DNA from: Flavobacteriales bacterium
GTDB taxonomy: Bacteria > Bacteroidota > Bacteroidia > NS11-12g > UBA9320
Length of the DNA stretch: 64,000 bases
NCBI GenBank assembly: GCA_020635355.1
Contig: JACJZW010000006.1
Coordinates: 62,001 to 126,000, forward strand
Direction: 5' to 3'
The position numbers and the translations under genes were made by a program. Below the pieces are notes generated by a model. The model ran no database searches. It worked only from the letters and a program-made list of their open reading frames with translations, and was not told the DNA's origin. This document shows, in pieces, positions 1-7,367 of the stretch (positions within the stretch are counted from its first letter, which is position 1; each line of letters starts with the position of its first letter).

Positions 1-1245
1 CTCGCCGGGATTGGATTGGTGATCATTGATAAAGAAATTCCGCATGCGGTGGGGTTGGATCGCGAAGTGGAAGGCCCCTTGGCTTTTGAACAGGCCGATG
101 GTGAAAACGGCTTATCGGAACTGCTGAATATTCCGGAATTTCTGACGCCATCGGCCTTGATTATTTCCATTGGCGCCATTTTGATTTTATACATTTGGGA
201 TAAATACCTCAAACATCAACACAAGGTGTTTAGCATCATTTCCGGTCCCATGGTGGCCGTGGTGTTTGGAATCGTGTTTGAAATTGTTACCCGTAAAATC
301 GAGTCGTCCCTCACACTTTCCCAGGACCACCTGGTGAATGTTCCCAAGGCAACATCTGTTGCTGAATTTACCGGATTGTTCACCCTACCGGATTTTTCGT
401 TTTTGGCCAATCCCCACATATACCTGGTAGCGTTCACCATAGCCATCGTGGCCAGTTTGGAAACACTGCTTTGTGTGGAGGCCACGGACCGATTGGATCC
501 GGAATTGTACGTAACACCCACCAACAAGGAGTTGAAGGCTCAGGGTCTTGGCAATATTATAAGTGGCTTAATCGGAGGTATTCCCATTACCCAGGTAATC
601 GTACGAAGTTCTGCCAACATTCAGAGCGGCGCTAAAACCAAATTGTCGGCCATGATCCATGGAATGTTGCTCTTGGTTTTCGTGGTGTTAATTCCCGATT
701 TACTCAACCTGATTCCACGGGCGGTATTGGCGGCCATCCTTCTCAGGATTGGCTTTAAGCTGGTGAATCCGCGGAGCTTTATTCCGATGTATAAGTTGGG
801 AAAAAACCAGTTCATCCCGTTCGTCGTAACCATGGTGTCGATCTTCTTCACCGATTTGTTGCTGGGTATCCTGATAGGTTTGGGAGTAGGCATGGTCATC
901 ATCCTGCTCAACAGCTTCCAGAATTCCTATTTCCTGCACGAGGAACCGGGTGATTCTCCGGCCGATATCCGAATGCGACTTCCGGAACAGGTATCCTTCG
1001 TGAATAAAGGCGCCATCCTCAACCGTCTCAGTAAGGTGCCCGATGGTACCCATCTGGTCCTGGATGCCTCTAAAACCTTGTACATGGATTACGATGTTCG
1101 GGAAGTGATAGACGACTTTGTACAGAACAGTGCCTCCCGTAACATTGAGATTACGTTCATTGAGCCCAATGATCCGGCCTTGAATCAGGTCTCCAATCCA
1201 CCGGACACCTCATCGTTTACAAACGATAGCAGTAATAATTCCTGA
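1..1245 (+). CDS. SulP-family anion transporter, 5' end cut by window
   Basis: The frame is open from base 1, so the start lies outside the window; about 414 residues are visible. They hold the second half of a SulP (SLC26-like) permease: many hydrophobic helices, the stretch ETLLCVEATDRLDP and the loop GGIPITQVIVRSSANIQSGAKT typical of bacterial SulP proteins, then a cytosolic STAS domain over roughly the last 100 residues. Members move sulfate, bicarbonate or other anions across the inner membrane by H+ or Na+ symport. The substrate cannot be told from sequence; no carbonic anhydrase or sulfate-assimilation gene is next to it here. Confidence 0.9.
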   Translation, partial: LAGIGLVIIDKEIPHAVGLDREVEGPLAFEQADGENGLSELLNIPEFLTPSALIISIGAILILYIWDKYLKHQHKVFSIISGPMVAVVFGIVFEIVTRKIESSLTLSQDHLVNVPKATSVAEFTGLFTLPDFSFLANPHIYLVAFTIAIVASLETLLCVEATDRLDPELYVTPTNKELKAQGLGNIISGLIGGIPITQVIVRSSANIQSGAKTKLSAMIHGMLLLVFVVLIPDLLNLIPRAVLAAILLRIGFKLVNPRSFIPMYKLGKNQFIPFVVTMVSIFFTDLLLGILIGLGVGMVIILLNSFQNSYFLHEEPGDSPADIRMRLPEQVSFVNKGAILNRLSKVPDGTHLVLDASKTLYMDYDVREVIDDFVQNSASRNIEITFIEPNDPALNQVSNPPDTSSFTNDSSNNS

Positions 1246-1264
1246 TCGGGACACGCGGAAAGCA

Positions 1265-1272
1265 TACATTTG
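1265..1272 (+). promoter_or_regulatory. Bacteroidota -7 element TACATTTG before ECF sigma gene
   Basis: A perfect TAnnTTTG match lies 5 bases before the ATG at 1278. I do not see a convincing TTG -33 element at the right distance. If used, transcription would start at or next to the ATG, giving a leaderless or nearly leaderless mRNA. Confidence 0.4.
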
Positions 1273-1277
1273 TTGGA

Positions 1278-1793
1278 ATGCGTCAGCAGGAATATATCCA
1301 GCGATTAGCCGAAGGTGATTCCACCGTAATGAGCGATATCTATCGCGATTACGGTCGGGCTTTGCTGGGGGTGGCTATGCAAATTGTTGGTGATTCCGAA
1401 CGCGCATAGGACGTAGTTCAGGATGCTCTGGTAAACATCTGGCAGAACGGACAACGATATGACTCATCCAAAGGAAGGTTATACACCTGGATGCTCAACA
1501 TTGTCCGGAACAAAGCCATCGATCATCAACGCAGTATTTCCAGACGGGATAAAATCCAATCGTCCGTTGAAGACGTAGATGTTCATGATGGCGGATACGA
1601 GATCAATACCGATACCATCGGTTTGCAACGGGAATTGAAGTCCCTGGACAACGATAAACGGGAATTGATTGAGCTGTCCTACATTCTTGGATACAGTCAT
1701 CGCGAAATAGCGGAACGCAAGAATCTGCCACTGGGTACGGTTAAAACCCGTATTCGGGCGGCCATCGGTGAACTAAAAAAAGTATTTGGATAA
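1278..1793 (+). pseudogene. ECF sigma-70 factor interrupted by in-frame TAG
   Basis: Read from ATG 1278, the frame gives an N-terminal region 2 beginning MRQQEYIQRLAEGDSTV, meets TAG at 1407-1409 (codon 44), and continues without shift through DVVQDALVNIWQNG (region 2.2-2.4) to region 4, with YSHREIAERKNLPLGTVKTR as the helix-turn-helix. ECF factors usually have AEDVVQ here, so TAG stands where a Glu codon (GAG) is expected: a single G-to-T change. The anti-sigma gene follows with a one-base TAATG overlap. Options are a real nonsense mutation, a sequencing error, or reinitiation at ATG 1491, which would leave only part of region 2 and region 4. All else (171 codons) is intact. Confidence 0.8.
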
Positions 1794-2602
1794 TGGATGT
1801 CAAGGCCATAATCGATAGCGGAGTGCTGGAGGAATACGTACTGGGTACGGCCTCTGATCAGGACATGCGAGCGGTTCGCTGCCTGTCATCGATTTATCCC
1901 GAATTACTGGAAGAGATTGAGCGAATAGAATCGCGTCTCATCCAGACCGGCGAATCAGCCGCACCGGACGATTTGGTGTTTGACGTAACGGCGTTCCAGG
2001 CTAAAATCAACGAAACGCCCCAGTTACCCAAATTGGAGAAATCAATTGAAATCCCTTCGGCGCAGCCAACCGTACGAACCATGCCGCCACGTTCTTCTGG
2101 TTGGGTGTATCGGGCGGCGGCCATTGTGCTTTTGTTTACCACAATTGCCGCATTGTGGTACGCGATGGATCAACAATCCAGACAACGGGAAATGGCCGCG
2201 GTTATGGAGGATGCTTCTAAAGACATAGGAGAACTCGAGCTACAGATGGGTGAACTGGAAAATCTACAAGCATTCCTTACCGACGCCTCCGTGGTGAAAG
2301 TGACCCTGGCCAGCATGGATTCTACCGTTAGTCAGCAAGCAACGGTGTTCTGGAGCAATCAGAGTAAAAAGGTATTCATTGATTACGCTTCCATGCCCAA
2401 ACCACCGCAGGGGAAACAATATCAGTTGTGGACACTGGTGGATGGACAACCCATAGACCAGGGTGTAATACCCATTGAGTCCGGAGGGCTGGTGCAAATG
2501 AAGGCCGCTGATTTGGCGGATGCTTTTGCCATTACACTGGAAGACGAGGGCGGTAAACCCACACCAACACTTTCTGAGTTAAAAGTGTTGGGAAAGGTGT
2601 AA
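1793..2602 (+). CDS. Anti-sigma factor, RskA-like
   Basis: The 269-residue protein has a cytoplasmic N-terminal part starting MDVKAIIDSGVLEEYVLG, in the style of zinc-free anti-sigma domains (no HxxxCxxC seen), one membrane helix around residues 105-125, and a C-terminal periplasmic anti-sigma-K domain with the family signature KGKQYQLWTLVDGQPIDQGV-like stretch (here PQGKQYQLW). It should hold the upstream ECF sigma factor at the membrane. It overlaps the sigma gene by one base (TAATG), implying translational coupling. The gene is intact although its partner carries a stop codon, so either loss is recent or the partner is still made. Confidence 0.85.
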   Translation: MDVKAIIDSGVLEEYVLGTASDQDMRAVRCLSSIYPELLEEIERIESRLIQTGESAAPDDLVFDVTAFQAKINETPQLPKLEKSIEIPSAQPTVRTMPPRSSGWVYRAAAIVLLFTTIAALWYAMDQQSRQREMAAVMEDASKDIGELELQMGELENLQAFLTDASVVKVTLASMDSTVSQQATVFWSNQSKKVFIDYASMPKPPQGKQYQLWTLVDGQPIDQGVIPIESGGLVQMKAADLADAFAITLEDEGGKPTPTLSELKVLGKV

Positions 2603-2627
2603 CATTGAACAGACAAGTTCAAGCCAA

Positions 2628-3170
2628 ATGAATTCCAAAGAAGAAATTAGTCGTGGCCTAACCACTATGTGGGAAGAGGTGTCTCAATTCGCTGCGTCAC
2701 TCCATCCTGACGTAGCTCACTTTCCGGTTGCTCCGGGTAAATGGACCATCTCCCGAGAATTTGATCACATCATTTTGTCGGCCGAACCCATTGCAAAAAT
2801 GCTACATGCCGGGCCGGAACAGATTGGTCAGCTACCTAAGGTTGAAAAGGAACATCAGTCCTATCAGACAATTAAAGATACCTATTACCACGTGTTGGGT
2901 TCACAAACGGTGAATGCACCAGCCAGGTTTCGAACCGATGATGCCGAAAAATCGGATTGGGATTTTCAACAACAAAACTGGGCAAAAATAGGGCTTGGAA
3001 TACAGGCTGGCTTGGATAAGTGGACCGAGCAGGATCTTGATTCGGCGCAGGTTCAACACCCGGTTCTGAAGCATTTATGGGTGCGGGAAATGCTCTTCTT
3101 TACCCACATTCATACCCTCCATCACGTTACGTCTATGAAGGGTAAGGCGCGCATTGTCAGTGCGTTGTAA
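2628..3170 (+). CDS. DinB/YfiT-like four-helix metalloenzyme family protein
   Basis: The 180-residue protein fits the DinB superfamily: an early His in REFDHIILSAEP and a late pair in HIHTLHHV, which in this fold bind a divalent metal ion at one end of a helix bundle. Relatives include thiol-dependent S-transferases (bacillithiol transferase YfiT) and uncharacterised stress proteins. No signal peptide, so cytoplasmic. It lies 25 bases after the anti-sigma gene in the same direction and may be in the same transcript. Substrate is not predictable. Confidence 0.7.
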   Translation: MNSKEEISRGLTTMWEEVSQFAASLHPDVAHFPVAPGKWTISREFDHIILSAEPIAKMLHAGPEQIGQLPKVEKEHQSYQTIKDTYYHVLGSQTVNAPARFRTDDAEKSDWDFQQQNWAKIGLGIQAGLDKWTEQDLDSAQVQHPVLKHLWVREMLFFTHIHTLHHVTSMKGKARIVSAL

Positions 3171-3192
3171 CCGATAATTTTTGCTATATTTG
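3165..3192 (+). promoter_or_regulatory. Bacteroidota promoter for the DUF1501/T9SS operon
   Basis: TTG at 3165-3167, 17 bases, then a perfect TATATTTG at 3185-3192. Spacing and both elements fit the Bacteroidota housekeeping promoter. Predicted start near 3199, leaving about 14 bases before ATG 3213. The -33 element sits on the end of the DinB gene. Confidence 0.7.
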
Positions 3193-3212
3193 GGTGACTG
3201 ATAAGTGCCCGA

Positions 3213-4142
3213 ATGAAGTCGTGTTGTGGTTTGGTGAAGTATACATTGGCGATACTTGTGGCTGTATTGATGTTCGCATCGTGCAAGAAAACCGAAAACC
3301 GCACCTATCCAAACAACGACGCCGTTAACCCGCATCGGGTTCCCACCATCAAAGTTGAAAATTACGTCAACCGGTTGTTCATTGACCTGGTTGGTCGTTC
3401 AGCACTGGAAGCTGAGATGGCCACAGAAACGGATATTCTGAAAGAAGCCGGACTGAGTAAACAAGCCCGGATGGACTTGATATCCAAACTTCAAAACGAT
3501 ACCGCCGCGGTGATTGGAGATTCATCCTACAACATTGCGTATAACCAACGATTGTATGACATCATGAAGTCCAGGATGTGTGAAGGGGCAGCCGATAATG
3601 AATTCACTCGTTTCGTTGGTTTGGCTCAATTTGCCCTTACCGTTGCCCGATTGGAAGGGGATTCGGTTCGGGTGTATGCGGCTCTTGAACAAATTGAACG
3701 CAATCAGAAGGTGGTAGAAGGAAAAGTTGAAATGCGCAACGGAGAGATCACCATCAATGAACTCTTCGCCCGTTTGATGAACAACAATGTTTACGACTAC
3801 ATCAACATGAACAGTTTCAACTTTGTGAATGCCTCATTTGATGACCTGTTTATGCGCTTCCCAACACAGGAAGAATTTGATATTGCCTATGAAATTATTG
3901 AGCGCAATCAGGTTGGTGGGCTCTTTGGTGGATTTGCCTCAACCAAGGCGGAGTATTGCAAGTTGTTGACGGAGTCCGATGAATTTTATGAAGGGCTGAT
4001 CCGCTGGACCTATGAAACCCTCATGGGGCGCGAAGCCACCTCTCAGGAAGTGGTCAATCACTTTTCCAAACTCATCATCAACAAAGATTTTAAACAACTG
4101 CAGATGGATATTTTAATAACGGATGAGTATGCGGATTTTTAA
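3213..4142 (+). CDS. Lipoprotein with DUF1549-like segment
   Basis: The 309-residue protein starts with a lipoprotein signal (hydrophobic residues 8-22, lipobox ending at Cys24, then KK). After a Pro/Asn-rich linker comes ENYVNRLFIDLVGRSALEAE followed by a KQARMDLISKL stretch; this order (RLFIDLVGR, then an R..LI.KL helix) resembles the core of DUF1549, which in planctomycetes is genetically linked to DUF1501 proteins, as here. The C-terminal 50 residues (TYETLMGREATSQEVVNHFS...TDEYADF) resemble the C-terminus of the next gene and DUF4214-type repeats. The domain link is by pattern only. It is first in a six-gene operon of exported proteins; function unknown. Confidence 0.75.
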   Translation: MKSCCGLVKYTLAILVAVLMFASCKKTENRTYPNNDAVNPHRVPTIKVENYVNRLFIDLVGRSALEAEMATETDILKEAGLSKQARMDLISKLQNDTAAVIGDSSYNIAYNQRLYDIMKSRMCEGAADNEFTRFVGLAQFALTVARLEGDSVRVYAALEQIERNQKVVEGKVEMRNGEITINELFARLMNNNVYDYINMNSFNFVNASFDDLFMRFPTQEEFDIAYEIIERNQVGGLFGGFASTKAEYCKLLTESDEFYEGLIRWTYETLMGREATSQEVVNHFSKLIINKDFKQLQMDILITDEYADF

Positions 4143-4626
4143 CTATCTCGGAATGATGCTGATCCTCTCCTCTGTCCTGTTCTCAGTGGGATGTAAGAAG
4201 GATGTGGTGGCCAAATTTGAGGTGAATGATGAAGATGTGTTTGATGCCAGTTTGATCAAGGATCGACCTAAAACCAATAAACAGGCGATTTCCATTTTAC
4301 ACACCACCATCTTCAAGAAAGCCATATCATCCAATGCACTTTTCAGAACCGAGCGGGTGATTGAATCATTTGGTGATAAGTCACTCATCAACGAAGTGAT
4401 CGTGAGCAATTACATGAATTCCCCCGATGTAGTGCTTCCTTCGGATTCCCTGATGCGGGCTGATTTGGACCAATTCATCAAGGATACTTACAAGTTGTTT
4501 TTTGTGCGAATCCCATCTGAGCTGGAAGTATCCTATTTCCGGGAATATCTGCAGGCCAACCCCAACGTTACACCGGAACTGGTGTATATGGCCTTTGCCA
4601 CGTCTGACGAGTATCAATTTTATTAA
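4123..4626 (+). CDS. Small lipoprotein paralogous to C-terminus of preceding gene
   Basis: The 167-residue lipoprotein has its lipobox Cys at residue 24 (SVGC, followed by KK). It overlaps the preceding gene by 20 bases; a second ATG at 4129 is also possible and would shorten the protein by two residues. Its last 50 residues, DTYKLFFVRIPSELEVSYFR...TSDEYQFY, align with TYETLMGREATSQEVVNHFS...TDEYADF of the upstream protein: same Y-x2-(L/F)-x2-R-x-(A/P)-(T/S)-x2-E-V spacing and same acidic-EY-aromatic end. This suggests an old domain duplication. No known function. Confidence 0.75.
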   Translation: MSMRIFNYLGMMLILSSVLFSVGCKKDVVAKFEVNDEDVFDASLIKDRPKTNKQAISILHTTIFKKAISSNALFRTERVIESFGDKSLINEVIVSNYMNSPDVVLPSDSLMRADLDQFIKDTYKLFFVRIPSELEVSYFREYLQANPNVTPELVYMAFATSDEYQFY

Positions 4627-4635
4627 TCCCGGTTT

Positions 4636-5982
4636 ATGAAGAGAAGAGAGTTTGTTAAAAAAGCTGCATTAACCGGGGTTGGGGCCGCGGCCTTCCCATA
4701 TATCCTTCCTTCCGGGAGACTATTTGCACGTACCAACGCCGAACTGGCCGACCACGTGGTTTACGTCCTCTTTGCCGGTGGCGTACGTCATCAGGAAGCC
4801 GTTCAGCAACTGTATCTTTCCGGAAGTCAGGATCTGGATATCGGTGGTAACATCATGTATAATATGCTGAATGGAACTGCGCCGGATCGCAAAATCGTCT
4901 ATGGAATAACACCGGCCGGGGAACCGGATGGCAGTTCACCCATTCCACCTGTTCTCAGTACTTCCCTTCAAAGTCAGGGCCTGTTCTTCCCTGAAGTGAC
5001 CGCGCAAAATGGTGGGCACTACGGCGGATTGACGTCATTGCTCACCGGAAATAGATCCATTGCTCAAGGATTAAAAGTGCGCCCGGTTGCACCTACCATC
5101 TTTGAATACCTCCGAAGACATCGCGGATTTAAAGCCTCCGACGTGTGGTTTGTTGGGTCGGGAATCGGGAATTCATTCCCTCTTCTCAACTCCAGTGACC
5201 ATCCCCAATACGGTACGGCCTATGGAGCCAACTTTGTTGCCCCCAGTGTTACGTTTGGAGCCGATGGGGTTGAAATTCTTAGCAACGCAAAAGTGTACCA
5301 CCCTCAGGAGGAACTGGAACCCATTCAACGCATGCGGGCCTTTTTGAATAATACCTTCCGCATCAAAAATGGTGATATTGACGGTATACGAAACGATGAG
5401 AATGAACGCGAAAACATCAAAGCCTTCATCCGTCAAACCTTTGATAAAAAGCAAACCGGTGGATTGGTAAGACCACCTATTCTGGATAACGGCGATTTGG
5501 TTACCGTTCAATATGCAGCGGAAGTATTGAAGTATTTTAAACCAAAAATTCTTGTACTGAACCTGACCAACGTTGATGGTTGTCACTCCAATTTTACCGG
5601 CTACCTGCGCAGTCTCCATCGTGCCGATCACGCCGTTGGATGGTTGTGGAAATTCATTCAGAATGATATTCCGGAAATGGCGGGTAAGACCATTATGCTC
5701 ACTACACCGGAATGCGGACGAAACCTCAACCCAAATCCCATTCAGGATGAGAACGACTGGTTTGCGTACGATCACAGTGGCGACTTCAATACGCGAAGAA
5801 TATTTACCATGATGGCCGGGCCCAATATACCTTCCAATCTCACCGTGGGTAGTGAAACGAACCGGGTAGGTCGCGCAACCGACAATGTGCTCACCATTGC
5901 CGAAATCTTTGGAATTAAAGATGCCGTTGCCGCGGCGGGTCAAATGGATGCCGAAGCGAAATCACTCTTCGACCAGATATGA
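4636..5982 (+). CDS. DUF1501-family protein with Tat signal
   Basis: The 448-residue protein begins MKRREFVKKAALTGVGAAAF, a twin-arginine leader with RRxF motif and hydrophobic core, so it is probably exported folded. The mature part matches the DUF1501/alkaline-phosphatase-like fold: NGGHYGGLTSLLTGNRS near residue 125-140, NLTNVDGCHSNFTGYLRS near 310-325 and TPECGRNLNPNP near 355. Such proteins usually have metal-binding Asp/His; here DGCH and the later YDHSGDFNTRR are the candidate ligands. Ten bases separate it from the preceding lipoprotein gene. In planctomycetes the family partners DUF1549/DUF1553 proteins of unknown role. Confidence 0.8.
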   Translation: MKRREFVKKAALTGVGAAAFPYILPSGRLFARTNAELADHVVYVLFAGGVRHQEAVQQLYLSGSQDLDIGGNIMYNMLNGTAPDRKIVYGITPAGEPDGSSPIPPVLSTSLQSQGLFFPEVTAQNGGHYGGLTSLLTGNRSIAQGLKVRPVAPTIFEYLRRHRGFKASDVWFVGSGIGNSFPLLNSSDHPQYGTAYGANFVAPSVTFGADGVEILSNAKVYHPQEELEPIQRMRAFLNNTFRIKNGDIDGIRNDENERENIKAFIRQTFDKKQTGGLVRPPILDNGDLVTVQYAAEVLKYFKPKILVLNLTNVDGCHSNFTGYLRSLHRADHAVGWLWKFIQNDIPEMAGKTIMLTTPECGRNLNPNPIQDENDWFAYDHSGDFNTRRIFTMMAGPNIPSNLTVGSETNRVGRATDNVLTIAEIFGIKDAVAAAGQMDAEAKSLFDQI

Positions 5983-6923
5983 GAATCACCGTTGCCTATA
6001 TCGTATTTATGCTCATTGCTATCGGCGGATGCAAGGAGGAAGATCCCAGTGTGTTAAATCCATATGACAATCAGAAGCCATTGCAGGAAGATGATGTGGT
6101 AAATCCTTCCGACACGGCTGTAGACCCAACCACCATTCAAGGACTTCACAAACTCATTTTTGCTCCCACATGCGCCAACTCCGGTTGTCATGACGGGAAT
6201 TTTGAGCCGGATTTTCGAACCATCGAAAGTTCGTACAACACATTGGTTAACCAACGCCTGATAAAGCAAGATGATTCCGATCCGATTACCTATCGGGTTA
6301 AGCCGGGATTCCCGGACTCCAGCATGTTAGTAAGACGTTTAAAGATTGATCTGAATGGGAATTCCGGTATCATGCCGCTGGTGACCGAACCGGGAAGCGA
6401 CTGGCACGATCGTAAGGAAGAGTACATCGGTTACATCGAAACCTGGATTAAAAATGGAGCGCTCAATCAGCGGGGCGAGCCATCTACCTCGTCTAATTTT
6501 CCACCTCAGTTGCGCGGAATGGCCGTGAAGGTAAATGGGCAGATCAAAGGTAGGCCAGGCTATTATGAACCAGTAATCATTCCCGCTGGTTCCAATGCCG
6601 AAATTTGGGTAGCCTTCACGGACGACTCGCTCCCGGCATCCGCCTTGTCCAACCTCACGATGATGCATTCCATACGGGCCGATAGCTTTGATACCACCAA
6701 CAAGACCAGTCTGCAATATGTCTCAAATCCTTTTCTGGCAAATGGTTTTTATCAGGAAGAGGAAGAACACTATTTCAAGGTAAATCTGTCCACCTCAGGC
6801 TATCAAGTCGGAGATGTTATTTGGCTTCGGTTTGAAGCCTCCGATGGGATTAACACCATTTATTCACCAAACGATCATTCACTCTTCCGGGCGAAGAAAT
6901 ACGCAGCACTGAGACTTCAATGA
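5979..6923 (+). CDS. Lipoprotein with CX4CH heme-like motif
   Basis: ATG overlaps the stop of the DUF1501 gene (ATGA). The 314-residue lipoprotein has its lipobox Cys at residue 18. Around residues 62-75 it reads IFAPTCANSGCHDGNFEPDF; C-x4-CH is a variant of the c-type heme attachment motif found in cytochrome-like domains near DUF1549/DUF1553 proteins, and the following GFPDSSMLVRRL and GIMPLVT segments (a Met ligand in MP) are as in those domains. The C-terminal half (residues 170-310) has no recognised domain and looks beta-rich. A redox role for the operon is inference; whether heme is attached depends on the maturation system. Confidence 0.7.
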   Translation: MRITVAYIVFMLIAIGGCKEEDPSVLNPYDNQKPLQEDDVVNPSDTAVDPTTIQGLHKLIFAPTCANSGCHDGNFEPDFRTIESSYNTLVNQRLIKQDDSDPITYRVKPGFPDSSMLVRRLKIDLNGNSGIMPLVTEPGSDWHDRKEEYIGYIETWIKNGALNQRGEPSTSSNFPPQLRGMAVKVNGQIKGRPGYYEPVIIPAGSNAEIWVAFTDDSLPASALSNLTMMHSIRADSFDTTNKTSLQYVSNPFLANGFYQEEEEHYFKVNLSTSGYQVGDVIWLRFEASDGINTIYSPNDHSLFRAKKYAALRLQ

Positions 6924-7366
6924 AACGTGTGATCCCATATCTCTTTTTGCTGTTGCTGGTTCCTGCGTGCACCGAAGTAACCCTGGTTCAACCTCAAAGC
7001 GGACCGCCAACCATTTCGTTCATCAGCATTGAACCAACCATCGTTAAAGAGTTTACAGATTCCATCACTATCCGAATCAAATACCAGGATCCGGACGGGG
7101 ATTTGGGAAGTGAAGACCCAGATCTTGAATTACTGACGATTCAGGATCTCCGGCTCCAGGATGCCGATGGGTATCACGTGGCCCTGTTGGCACCACCGGA
7201 TAGCAAGGTTTCGATTTCCGGTGAGTTGGAAATCTATTTGAAAAATACCTTCCTCCTCGGTACCGCCGATCAGGAAATTACCTCTTATGAATTGATTATG
7301 ACCGATCGCGCCGGGAATAAAAGCAATCCCATGGCAACCGATCAGATAACAATTGTGCGCAATTGA
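6920..7366 (+). CDS. Small lipoprotein, beta-sandwich-like
   Basis: ATG overlaps the previous stop (ATGA). The 148-residue protein has a short lipoprotein signal ending at Cys17 (LLVPAC). The rest is strand-rich: PTISFISIEPTIVKEFTDSI, then KYQDPDGDLGSEDPDLE, which resembles calcium-binding DxDGD loops of Ig-like/cadherin-type modules in Bacteroidota surface lipoproteins, and ends YELIMTDRAGNKSNP. Likely periplasmic or surface anchored. Function unknown; position suggests it acts with the T9SS cargo that follows two bases later. Confidence 0.75.
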   Translation: MKRVIPYLFLLLLVPACTEVTLVQPQSGPPTISFISIEPTIVKEFTDSITIRIKYQDPDGDLGSEDPDLELLTIQDLRLQDADGYHVALLAPPDSKVSISGELEIYLKNTFLLGTADQEITSYELIMTDRAGNKSNPMATDQITIVRN

Positions 7367-7367
7367 C

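Noticed and set aside
1491..1793. Independent 100-residue gene for a region-4-only regulator
   Set aside because: The same frame continues upstream to a proper sigma region 2 with only one stop codon, so it is better read as the 3' part of an interrupted ECF sigma gene.
5173..5943. 256-residue minus-strand frame opposite the DUF1501 gene
   Set aside because: Antisense shadow of a well-supported gene; no family resemblance.
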